Shown here piece after piece: positions 16,103-23,796 of a stretch of DNA of 64,000 bases. Origin of the DNA: Lentibacillus persicus (GTDB lineage Bacteria; Bacillota; Bacilli; Bacillales; Amphibacillaceae). Numbering within the stretch: position 1 is the stretch's first letter; every line of letters begins with the position of its first letter. A program made the position numbers and the translations under genes. The DNA lies in NCBI RefSeq assembly GCF_900112705.1, contig NZ_FOMR01000013.1, positions 1 to 64,000 of the forward strand, read 5' to 3'. The notes beneath the pieces are model-generated. The model saw only the letters and a list, made by a program, of their open reading frames with translations. It was not told the DNA's origin and made no database searches.

Positions 16103-17347
16103 ATGAGTAGTCCTGCGGTTGTGTTACGAAGCAAATTTGTTACACCTGGGTCCAATACTTTTAACGATTACATTAATTATATCGATCGTGAAGATGCCAA
16201 ACGTCATATTCATGTGAACCAGTCATCCAAAGATACGGATGATTTTTTTGTCTTTCATAACTTCATGGATTATATGGATGATGAAGCAAAACAAGGTGAT
16301 TTATTCACTAAAGATAACGATCAATTGAATGCGAATGACAAGAAAACGTTGAAGCAACAATTTCAAAAAGCACAACAAAATGAATCACCTATGTGGCAGG
16401 ATGTGATTAGTTTTGATAATGAATGGTTGGCGAAACAGGGCCTCTATAACCCGACAACACATTCTGTCGATGAAGCAAGCATGCGCAAGGTTGTCCGTGA
16501 AACAATGGACACTGTCCTCCGATCAGAAGGTATGGAAAAATCAGCTGTATGGACAGCATCGTTACATTATAATACCGACAACATTCATGTCCATATTGCT
16601 TCTACTGAAACACATCCAACTCGTGAAAGAATGGATGTATTCGATAAGGAAAGTCAAACATGGCGGAAAGAATACCGTGCAAAACGTAAGCCCAAGACAC
16701 TGGATAAAATGAAATCCAAAGTGGCCAACATGATTCTGGATAGAACGCATGAACGGCATAAAATTGATGACCTTGTTCGTGGAACCGTTCATCATAAAAA
16801 AGAACATGGTGTTTCCTTGGCCACTTATCGCAAAACAAAAACATTATTTCAGGAAGCCATGAACCATCTTCCATCGGATAAGAAACAATGGCGATATGGT
16901 TATCAATCGATAAATGAAGCAAGACCGTATATAGATGACATAACAACGATTTATCTGCAGCAATTTCATGGTGATGATATGGAACAGCTGCACCAGCAAT
17001 TGGATGATGAAGTGAACGTCATGAAAGAGATGTATGGTGGAGGAAGTGACTATGAGCAATATAAACAAACAAAACTCGATGATTTGAAGAAGCGTATGGG
17101 GAATGCGGTGCTGTCTGAGATGCGTAACTATGCGAAAGCGCAAAACGATTTATCGTTTCAGCCAAAACGATTAAATAGATGGCAATCTTTCAATCAGCAG
17201 CAGTCATTTACTAATTCAAACCAGACTGTTTATGCGTTTAATGCTTCTATGATGAAGTTAAGTAAAGCCATGCGGAGAACATTTCATGACTATCAAAAAG
17301 ACCGAAACCTGCAGGAATTTGACCGGCTAATGGATGGCTACGAATAA
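16103..17347 (+). CDS. MobL-family relaxase
   Basis: 414 residues from ATG 16103. The N-terminal region (PAVVLRSKFV, then FNDYINYIDREDA) supplies the tyrosines typical of MobL/MobP-like relaxases, and SLHYNTDNIHVHIASTETH carries the HxH metal-binding motif of the HUH fold (about residues 150-170). The relaxase nicks oriT, stays bound to the 5' end and is exported with the strand through the VirD4-coupled channel. The C-terminal half is helical and basic. Length and neighbours (two auxiliary genes before, Mrr-like nuclease and topB after) match MobL-type elements of Gram-positive bacteria. Confidence 0.85.
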   Translation: MSSPAVVLRSKFVTPGSNTFNDYINYIDREDAKRHIHVNQSSKDTDDFFVFHNFMDYMDDEAKQGDLFTKDNDQLNANDKKTLKQQFQKAQQNESPMWQDVISFDNEWLAKQGLYNPTTHSVDEASMRKVVRETMDTVLRSEGMEKSAVWTASLHYNTDNIHVHIASTETHPTRERMDVFDKESQTWRKEYRAKRKPKTLDKMKSKVANMILDRTHERHKIDDLVRGTVHHKKEHGVSLATYRKTKTLFQEAMNHLPSDKKQWRYGYQSINEARPYIDDITTIYLQQFHGDDMEQLHQQLDDEVNVMKEMYGGGSDYEQYKQTKLDDLKKRMGNAVLSEMRNYAKAQNDLSFQPKRLNRWQSFNQQQSFTNSNQTVYAFNASMMKLSKAMRRTFHDYQKDRNLQEFDRLMDGYE

Positions 17348-17367
17348 ATAAAAAGGTGGTGGCGTGA

Positions 17368-17886
17368 GTGGACAATGTATACTTCTTATTTAGTATTATA
17401 GTGATGGCGCTATTTGTTTTTCCAATGATTATAAAATACGTTAAGAAGAAAAAACGGATTAACCTAATGAAAAGATCAGGCATAAGAGATATTGATCGTA
17501 TGAAAGGCTATCAATTTGAAGTGTACCTCCAAGTGTTGTTTAAAGAATTAGGGTATCGGCCGGTTGTGACACAAAAATCAGGTGACTACGGAGCTGATGT
17601 GGTGCTGAAAGGCAGAAATAAAATTGTGATACAGGCAAAGCGCTATGGTACTAAACACAAAGTGAGCATGGATGCCGTACGTGAAGTATTGGCAGCCATG
17701 TTTTTTTATAAGGCAGAGGAAGCGTGGGTGATTACGAACTCCTTTTTTACCAAACAAGCTAAAACATTAGCCAAAGCATGCGGTGTTACATTATTAGATC
17801 GTTATGAATTGGAAGCGTTTATTGTAAAAATTAATCCAACGAAGCAGCCGAAACAATTCACAAGGAAAAGGAGCGAATTGCGTTGA
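17368..17886 (+). CDS. Membrane-anchored Mrr-like restriction endonuclease domain protein
   Basis: 172 residues from GTG 17368 after AAAAGGTGG. An N-terminal membrane helix (about residues 3-23) and a basic linker precede an Mrr_cat-type nuclease domain: G-x-x-FE near residue 50, then GDYGADVVL and IQAKRY, which supply the D and QxK of this PD-(D/E)xK subgroup. Mrr-like nucleases cut methylated or foreign DNA. In a conjugation operon, between relaxase and topB, and tethered to the membrane, a role in processing DNA at the channel is possible. The four-base overlap with topB indicates coupled translation. Confidence 0.8.
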   Translation: MDNVYFLFSIIVMALFVFPMIIKYVKKKKRINLMKRSGIRDIDRMKGYQFEVYLQVLFKELGYRPVVTQKSGDYGADVVLKGRNKIVIQAKRYGTKHKVSMDAVREVLAAMFFYKAEEAWVITNSFFTKQAKTLAKACGVTLLDRYELEAFIVKINPTKQPKQFTRKRSELR

Positions 17887-20012
17887 CAGTAACGGTATTA
17901 GCCGAGAAACCAAGTCAGGCGAAGCACTATGCAGAAGCGTTTCAACATGTCCGTCAAAAAGATGGTTATATGGAGGTGAACGATGATCGATTCTTTCAAG
18001 GCAAAACATATATTACGTGGGGAATTGGTCACTTGGTGGAGCTTGCTCCACCGGAATCCTATAACGACTCGTGGAAACAGTGGCATTTAGACAACTTACC
18101 AATCTTTCCGGAAACATTTCAGTTTCAAGTAGGTAAGGATAAAAAGAAGCAGTTCAACGTAGTGAAGCAATTATTGAAGGAAACAGATAAAATTATTCTC
18201 GCAACCGATTGCGACCGTGAAGGTGAAAATATCGCCAGAAGTATTATCAAAATGGCCGGCGCTTCCAACAAACCAACCAAGCGTTTATGGATAAACTCAT
18301 TAGAAGTGGATGAAATTCAAAAAGGATTTAAGCAGTTAAAGGATGGGACAAACTATGTGTCGTTGTATCAAGAAGCCCAAACACGACAATTGAGTGATTG
18401 GCTGGTCGGTATGAATGCGTCCCGTTTATATACGTTGCTCCTGCAACAAAACGGGATGAAAGGTGTCTTTAGTGTTGGCAGAGTTCAAACGGCAACACTC
18501 AATTTATTGTATAAAAGACAACAGGAAATCGAGAACTTTGTCTCCAAACCTTTTTTCGAATTGGTTGGCAAGGTGAACGTTATGAACGGTTCGTTTGATG
18601 CAAAGGTGAAAGCGCGTTATCAAACGGAAGAGGAAGCTATGAACGCCTTGGATTCTTATCACCTATCAACTGGCGACAATCAAGGCACGATACAAAAGGT
18701 TACAAAAGAACAGAAGCAAAAGAAAGCACCGAAACTGCATTCGTTATCAACGCTGCAGGCAACAGCCAATAAAAAATGGAAGTATAGCCCGTCTGATGTA
18801 TTAAAAACGGCACAATCATTGTATGAGAAAAGGGTGATATCTTATCCAAGAACGGACAGTCATTATATTACGGCTAATGAGTTTGCTTATTTAAAAAATA
18901 ACCTTACAAACTATCAATCCTGTTTAGCTGTGGATATGGAGATTGTTTATCCCGATGCACGCCAACGTTATGTAGATGGCTCCAAAGTACAGGAGCATTA
19001 TGCCATCATTCCAACAAAACAGGTACCGGATAAACAGGATCTGACCGATAAAGAATGCACGATTTACAGGGAAGTTGTTGCTACAACGCTCGCGATGTTT
19101 GCCGGAGACTATGAATTTGAAGAAACAAAGGTAGAGGTTGAAACAAACGGTTTGTGCTTTGAGAAAACCGGTAAAGTGGAATTAAAGAAAGGCTGGAAAG
19201 CTTTATTTAAGGAAGATACAGATGATACAAAGAACAAGGATGAACAAGAAGATACTGTACTTCCGTCTATGCAAGAAGGGGAATCTTGTAACGTTGCCAT
19301 TAACATATCTGAAAGAAAAACAAAACCTCCGAAGGCCTATACACAAGGTCAATTAATTAACGTCATGAAACAAGCTGGTAAAGAAATCGATGATGAATCA
19401 TTGCAGCATACATTGAAAGAAAATGAAGGCATTGGGACTGAAGCGACGAGAGCAAATATCCTTGATACTTTGAAAAAACAGCAATATATCGCGATTAACA
19501 AGAATAAAGTGTCGGTTACGAAGAAAGGCCAAATGTTATGTCAGGCGGTTGAAGGAACCCTTTTAGCTAGTCCGGAGATGACGGCCAAATGGGAAACATA
19601 TTTACACAAAATCGGGCAAAATGAAGGCTCGCAAGAACACTTTATATCCAAAATAAAACAGATGCTGGAATCACTTTTGAAGGAAGCACCAGCAAAATTG
19701 CAGACGCTTGAGTCACAATTTCAAGAGGTGAAAGAACAGTCTACTTTAGGGGATTGTCCTATTTGCGGAGGTGAAATTGAAGACAAAGGAAAGTTTTATG
19801 GCTGTTCCCATTATCGAGATGGCTGTACGTTTACACTTCCTAAACGATTCTTAGGTAAAACAATCAGTGAAGCCAATATTAAAAAGCTGCTGGCAGGTAA
19901 CAAAACTAATTTAATGAAAGGATTCAAAAGCAAGAAAGGGAAAAAATTTGATGCATATTTACGCTATGACAGCGAAGAACAGCGAATAAAACCTGAGTTT
20001 GAGAAGGGATGA
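17883..20012 (+). CDS. topB: DNA topoisomerase III
   Basis: 709 residues from TTG 17883, overlapping the Mrr-like gene by TTGA and preceded by AAAGGAG. The TOPRIM domain is N-terminal (VLAEKPSQAK, then ATDCDREGENIARSI), the type IA core contains the active tyrosine in SYPRTDSHYIT (about residue 325), and a C-terminal zinc-type motif (CPICGGEI ... CSHYRDGC) follows. It relaxes and decatenates DNA through a single-strand break. TopB homologues are regular passengers of Gram-positive conjugative elements, where they may resolve transfer intermediates. It is full length for the family. Confidence 0.95.
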   Translation: MTVTVLAEKPSQAKHYAEAFQHVRQKDGYMEVNDDRFFQGKTYITWGIGHLVELAPPESYNDSWKQWHLDNLPIFPETFQFQVGKDKKKQFNVVKQLLKETDKIILATDCDREGENIARSIIKMAGASNKPTKRLWINSLEVDEIQKGFKQLKDGTNYVSLYQEAQTRQLSDWLVGMNASRLYTLLLQQNGMKGVFSVGRVQTATLNLLYKRQQEIENFVSKPFFELVGKVNVMNGSFDAKVKARYQTEEEAMNALDSYHLSTGDNQGTIQKVTKEQKQKKAPKLHSLSTLQATANKKWKYSPSDVLKTAQSLYEKRVISYPRTDSHYITANEFAYLKNNLTNYQSCLAVDMEIVYPDARQRYVDGSKVQEHYAIIPTKQVPDKQDLTDKECTIYREVVATTLAMFAGDYEFEETKVEVETNGLCFEKTGKVELKKGWKALFKEDTDDTKNKDEQEDTVLPSMQEGESCNVAINISERKTKPPKAYTQGQLINVMKQAGKEIDDESLQHTLKENEGIGTEATRANILDTLKKQQYIAINKNKVSVTKKGQMLCQAVEGTLLASPEMTAKWETYLHKIGQNEGSQEHFISKIKQMLESLLKEAPAKLQTLESQFQEVKEQSTLGDCPICGGEIEDKGKFYGCSHYRDGCTFTLPKRFLGKTISEANIKKLLAGNKTNLMKGFKSKKGKKFDAYLRYDSEEQRIKPEFEKG

Positions 20013-20029
20013 TATGGCATGGATATGAT

Positions 20030-20371
20030 GTACGTAAATGGTGAGTATCGAGTAGTTGATGTTGGGTAAGGAATCAAGCATTGTACGCGGAATCTGGAAT
20101 CCGTAATTTATATGTTTGTAGAATTCACACCAGTATCCTTGTATAAGAATCTGGTGCATTAGAAGATATGTTGGATGTATATAACTAGAAGAATTATTAA
20201 AACAGCTTATTATTATGTGTCAGCAGTTGCAAACGGTCTTCTTTGATAGGGATAATCCATTAACATTTGAATTAAAATGATTTTCCGAGGTTTCGGCAGT
20301 AATGCTAGGTGATGAAATTAGAAATAATTATGATGTGAAAATGTGAGGACTTCGGTTGGGAGTCCTTTCTT
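20030..20371 (+). pseudogene. Decayed copy of the small downstream gene family
   Basis: The frame at 20030 reads MDMMYVNGEYRVVDVG and stops at TAA; the intact gene at 20838 starts MDLYVNGAYQSVDIG, clearly the same beginning. The following 270 bases hold no open frame, but end with codons YDVKM and TGA at the point where the related genes end FDMEM (21543) and HDMDM (20756), each followed closely by a hairpin or another gene. The stretch is best read as the remains of one or two duplicated genes of this cluster. Nothing else is visible in it. Confidence 0.55.
20347..20370 (+). terminator. Terminator-like hairpin, repeated family
   Basis: GGACTTC (20347-20353) pairs with GGAGTCC (20359-20365), followed by TTTCTT. 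It directly follows the TGA of the decayed gene and resembles the hairpins at 2347, 21082 and 21544. Confidence 0.6.
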
Positions 20372-20396
20372 CATGACTAGAAAGGATGAATGAATT

Positions 20397-20756
20397 GTGG
20401 AAAAAGATAAAAGAGAAATATATGTGGGGAAAGCTGACGTATATCTTATTCATGGATTGGAGTTAGATGTTGAGTTTGATTATATTTCACAGACAGAACA
20501 CACAGCAGCAATCCTTGAATTAGAGGATTATATACAGGAAGAAGGCATACATCCAGTTAAAAGTGAGAACGGTTTTGTTGATACGGAGGAAGATACGATT
20601 GTTTATATTCCCAAAACAGGGGAGATTGATTATGCTGTTGGTTTTTATGGTCAAGATCTCTTAGAAAAAGATCATCGAACAGAACAGCTATTAGAAAAGC
20701 GAAATAAGCTATCTGATAAAAGTAAGAAAGAATATAAGCACGATATGGACATGTGA
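20397..20756 (+). CDS. Hypothetical protein of the mobile element
   Basis: 119 residues from GTG 20397 after AAAGGATGA. It is soluble and acidic, with alternating short strands and helices in the first 75 residues and a charged Lys/Glu-rich tail that ends DMDM. No motif or membrane segment is visible. The tail resembles that of the gene at 21124 (ending FDMEM), which hints at common ancestry of the cluster's ends. The function is unknown; as a non-essential cargo gene after the transfer module it could be an anti-host or maintenance factor, but nothing shows it. Confidence 0.55.
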   Translation: MEKDKREIYVGKADVYLIHGLELDVEFDYISQTEHTAAILELEDYIQEEGIHPVKSENGFVDTEEDTIVYIPKTGEIDYAVGFYGQDLLEKDHRTEQLLEKRNKLSDKSKKEYKHDMDM

Positions 20757-20837
20757 GCAGGGATACTCTTTTCGCCTCGTTGTCAGAAGGGTGAATTTGA
20801 TGCAGACTAGTATTTGTGTATTCGAAAGGGTGATTAT

Positions 20838-21065
20838 ATGGATTTGTATGTAAATGGCGCATATCAGTCTGTTGATATTGGTTATGTGAAAGAAATTAAA
20901 GAATCCAGTGTCGTATTCATTGTCAATGACGGTAAAGTCGAAATAGCTATTGATCCTGTTACACTGGATGCAATTCAAACGATTATTCAAGTGGATGAAG
21001 ATGCTTTGATTCCCTTAGATTTGGAGACGAAAACTGTCATCTTAGATGGTGAGCCAACCAAATAA
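20838..21065 (+). CDS. Small hypothetical protein of the mobile element
   Basis: 75 residues from ATG 20838 behind GAAAGGGTGAT; an in-frame TTG at 20814 lacks a site. The sequence is acidic with regular short strands (LYVNGAYQSVDIG, SVVFIVNDGKVEIAID, KTVILDGEP), suggesting a small beta-rich domain. A truncated paralogue lies at 20030. The gene is followed by a terminator-like hairpin at 21082. Confidence 0.55.
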   Translation: MDLYVNGAYQSVDIGYVKEIKESSVVFIVNDGKVEIAIDPVTLDAIQTIIQVDEDALIPLDLETKTVILDGEPTK

Positions 21066-21081
21066 AGCGACGTTTTTCAAG

Positions 21082-21108
21082 AGGACTTCCATTTAGGGAG
21101 TCTTTTTT
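21082..21108 (+). terminator. Terminator-like hairpin, repeated family
   Basis: GGACTTCC (21083-21090) pairs with GGGAGTCT (21096-21103) around ATTTA and is followed by six T. The next gene's GGAGGTGATG site begins about ten bases later. Confidence 0.7.
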
Positions 21109-21123
21109 ATTTTGGAGGTGATG

Positions 21124-21543
21124 ATGGTGCAAAACGTTTATAAGATTGTTTCATCCTTTGAAGCGAATTGTCCGGCTAAATTCGTCATGAAGGATGGAAA
21201 GAAACAGAAAGAAGTGACTATAGGCATATGGAATCCAGAGCCGGATGACAGGGATGACTTGTATGTTTGCTTATTTAACCCGGCTGAATATGAAACACCA
21301 GGGTTGAATGACTGGGACGATGCATTAGATGTTTTTCAAATGGACGACATTCTGACACCAGATGCCTATGGTCAGTTACAAAGTGCGCTTTTTGATTATG
21401 AGGCGCATTTTGAGATCGCATTAACTGAAAAAGACTTTTCAATTCATCCGACTGAAATATTGGACGATGAACTGAAAGGTGAATCGGCTAAAGAACAGAT
21501 GAGATCGAATGAGAAGGAACAACAATTTGATATGGAGATGTGA
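21124..21543 (+). CDS. Hypothetical protein of the mobile element
   Basis: 139 residues from ATG 21124, five bases after GGAGG; in-frame starts at 21112-21121 are too close to the site. The protein is acidic and soluble. It has an N-terminal strand-rich part (residues 4-60), with an aromatic-rich YVCLFNPAEYETPGLNDWDDALDVF stretch covered only in part here as YVCLFNPAEY and DDALDVF, then a helical part and a polar tail ending DMEM. No family is recognised. It is directly followed by another hairpin of the repeated terminator family. Confidence 0.55.
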   Translation: MVQNVYKIVSSFEANCPAKFVMKDGKKQKEVTIGIWNPEPDDRDDLYVCLFNPAEYETPGLNDWDDALDVFQMDDILTPDAYGQLQSALFDYEAHFEIALTEKDFSIHPTEILDDELKGESAKEQMRSNEKEQQFDMEM

Positions 21544-21570
21544 GGGCTTCCTTCGTGGAGGTCCTTTATT
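21544..21570 (+). terminator. Terminator-like hairpin, repeated family
   Basis: GGGCTTCC (21544-21551) pairs with GGAGGTCC (21557-21564), followed by TTTATTATTT. It begins at the base after the stop codon of the preceding gene. Confidence 0.6.
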
Positions 21571-21604
21571 ATTTACAATCATTTTTTATAAAGGGTGATA
21601 GCGT

Positions 21605-23425
21605 ATGGCTAAACGTAAAACATTGGAACAAAAGAAGGAAGAAGTTAAGGAGCTGACAACGAAAATGAATGACGCCATTGATTATTATTTTGAGTCGCCG
21701 GAACAAATGAATGAGTTAATGGCGTTTATGTTGAAGTTTTATCATTATTCACCGAAGAATGCAGCGTTAATTCGCAGTCAATTTGAGGGTACGCAGGCTG
21801 TCGGCAGTTATAATTTCTGGAAAGAAAAAGGGTTTCAAGTCCAGAAAGGTGAAAAAGCTCTTAAGGTATTAGTGCCAAACAAAACGGCACCGAAATTCAA
21901 AACAGCCGAAGGTAAGTGGAAAAATATAAAGTACGCAACGGAACAGGAGAAAGAACGGATAGATAAAGGGGAACTGGAAGAAAGAAAAAGCCGATTGTAT
22001 TTTTCGACTGGCAATGTCTTTGATATAAGTCAGACGGATGCCAAAGCAAGTGATTTGCCGGAGATTTTTCCGAATAAATGGATGGAAGGCGATGTTGCCA
22101 ATTATAAAACGATGCTGGGTAGTATGCATCGAATCGGCGATAAACTGGATGTCACAATTGGTGAGCCGTTTGACGAACTTGGTACAGCGAAAGGAGCATT
22201 TTATCATAGCGTTCATGATAAAAATAACGGCCATATCGGTTTGAATCCCCGTAATGGTGAGCTGCAGAATGTCAAAACATTATTGCATGAGCTGGCACAT
22301 GCCAAGCTGCATAACCCACAGAACAAAGATTATCAAGTAATGCCGGCAGAAAAAAAGGAGTTTCAAGCTGAAATGACAGCTTATGCGGTAGCATCTTATT
22401 TTGATATAGATACAAGCGATTATTCTCTTCGCTATTTAGCCAATTGGACACAGGATAAAGAGATGAAAGATAAAGCAAAACTTTTGGCAGATGTACGTGA
22501 AACGGCCATTGAATTTATAGACGAAATAGAGCCTGATTTGGTGAAAGAACGTGATAAAGAACAAGAGCACGAAAAAAACATGATATTATTGGAGTACGGT
22601 TTTAATCATGTTACTGACATAAAGGAAGTATCTTTACAGGAAATAAAGGATTTTGCCAAAGAGAATACAAATGGCAACGCATTTAACAAAGTGCAAGCAT
22701 CTGATGATCTGACGGAAGAGGAGTATCTGAAACAGTTTAATGAAATATTTGCAGGTAAATATGCCATTATCGATAAAGCAATTGATGAACCGCAGTTGTT
22801 GATTCAGTGGTCGGAAGCACCGGAATTAGAAGATAACACGATGTACCCTTTTGCAAAGGGTAATGAAAAGATAGAAGCATTGGAAGAAAATTATCAGCAG
22901 GAAACAGGTAATTGTAAAACACGATACCATGTGGTTCTCCCGGCAAATGACCATTCAAAAATGCCAAACGTTTTGAGTATACCAGATAGATTGGATATTG
23001 GTGATGGGGCATATGTCTATCCATATCATCATATTCGGAAAATGGGCGAAATGACATCAGATCAACAAAAAATTTTAGATGATGCTTATCACGATCATCT
23101 TATTGAAACAGAAAAAATGGAATTAGAAGGGTTGAAGATACAACAGCAGCCAGAGCAGGTACAAAATAATTATAATGACGGTTTGTATTGGTATGAAATG
23201 TGTCATCGGCCAGTATCGTTAGGATGTCAGCCGAAAGGGTTTATTGAGTTTGATGATAATGAAGGAAAAAATGGAGTAGTTGCTTATGATAGAGTATTAA
23301 CAGATAAAGAATTACATGATTTTGAAATGAAAGAATGGACTCTTAAGCAAGATAAAGAAAAGGAGAAAGAACAGATACAGAAACTAGAAATGGAAATAAA
23401 GGCTAAAAAAGAGCACTCATTATGA
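21605..23425 (+). CDS. ArdC-type protein: ssDNA-binding domain plus zinc metallopeptidase and polyvalent domains
   Basis: 606 residues from ATG 21605 after AAAGGGTGATAG. The first 120 residues match the ArdC N-terminal (DUF1738-like) single-stranded DNA-binding domain (YHYSPKNAALI, SYNFWKEKGFQVQKGEKAL). A metallopeptidase follows, with the HELAHAKLH zinc motif at about residue 230. The C-terminal half (about 360-580) has repeated motifs of the large polyvalent protein-associated type, including LLIQWSEAPE and NNYNDGLYWYEM. ArdC proteins protect incoming plasmid DNA from restriction. Its position between the transfer module and a type III restriction system fits such a role. Confidence 0.75.
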   Translation: MAKRKTLEQKKEEVKELTTKMNDAIDYYFESPEQMNELMAFMLKFYHYSPKNAALIRSQFEGTQAVGSYNFWKEKGFQVQKGEKALKVLVPNKTAPKFKTAEGKWKNIKYATEQEKERIDKGELEERKSRLYFSTGNVFDISQTDAKASDLPEIFPNKWMEGDVANYKTMLGSMHRIGDKLDVTIGEPFDELGTAKGAFYHSVHDKNNGHIGLNPRNGELQNVKTLLHELAHAKLHNPQNKDYQVMPAEKKEFQAEMTAYAVASYFDIDTSDYSLRYLANWTQDKEMKDKAKLLADVRETAIEFIDEIEPDLVKERDKEQEHEKNMILLEYGFNHVTDIKEVSLQEIKDFAKENTNGNAFNKVQASDDLTEEEYLKQFNEIFAGKYAIIDKAIDEPQLLIQWSEAPELEDNTMYPFAKGNEKIEALEENYQQETGNCKTRYHVVLPANDHSKMPNVLSIPDRLDIGDGAYVYPYHHIRKMGEMTSDQQKILDDAYHDHLIETEKMELEGLKIQQQPEQVQNNYNDGLYWYEMCHRPVSLGCQPKGFIEFDDNEGKNGVVAYDRVLTDKELHDFEMKEWTLKQDKEKEKEQIQKLEMEIKAKKEHSL

Positions 23426-23796
23426 AAGATTTTTGATAAAATAATTTAAGGGTGGTAAAAATTCTAGTAAGATATGCTTTTCTTATGAGCTAAAAAATAT
23501 TATAAATGCTCATATCTTCTATTTATACGAAAGGTTTATCTAAAATTCAATTCAATGCTCGTTGAATATAACGTACCAATCTTGTTAAATAAAACGGAAT
23601 ACGGGGAATCCTTTTGGAATAACATGGGGGCCTTGAGGTTCTGAAGACAAGTGAATGTAAGCTTATAGTAACATTAAAGAAGGCAACCAACCACTGTAGA
23701 AATTAACAGCTCTACCATAAATCAAATAGTTTATTTTTTATTTATTGATATTGGGTTATGAATTGAGCTGAATTATTAAAAAAAGGAAGATGAATT
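23426..23796 (+). other. Intergenic stretch before the restriction-modification operon
   Basis: About 370 bases with high A+T and no convincing gene on either strand. There is a weak ribosome-site-like AAGGAAGATG just before the mod gene. No clear promoter, repeat or terminator was found. It probably marks the junction between the transfer module and the defence genes. Confidence 0.5.
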
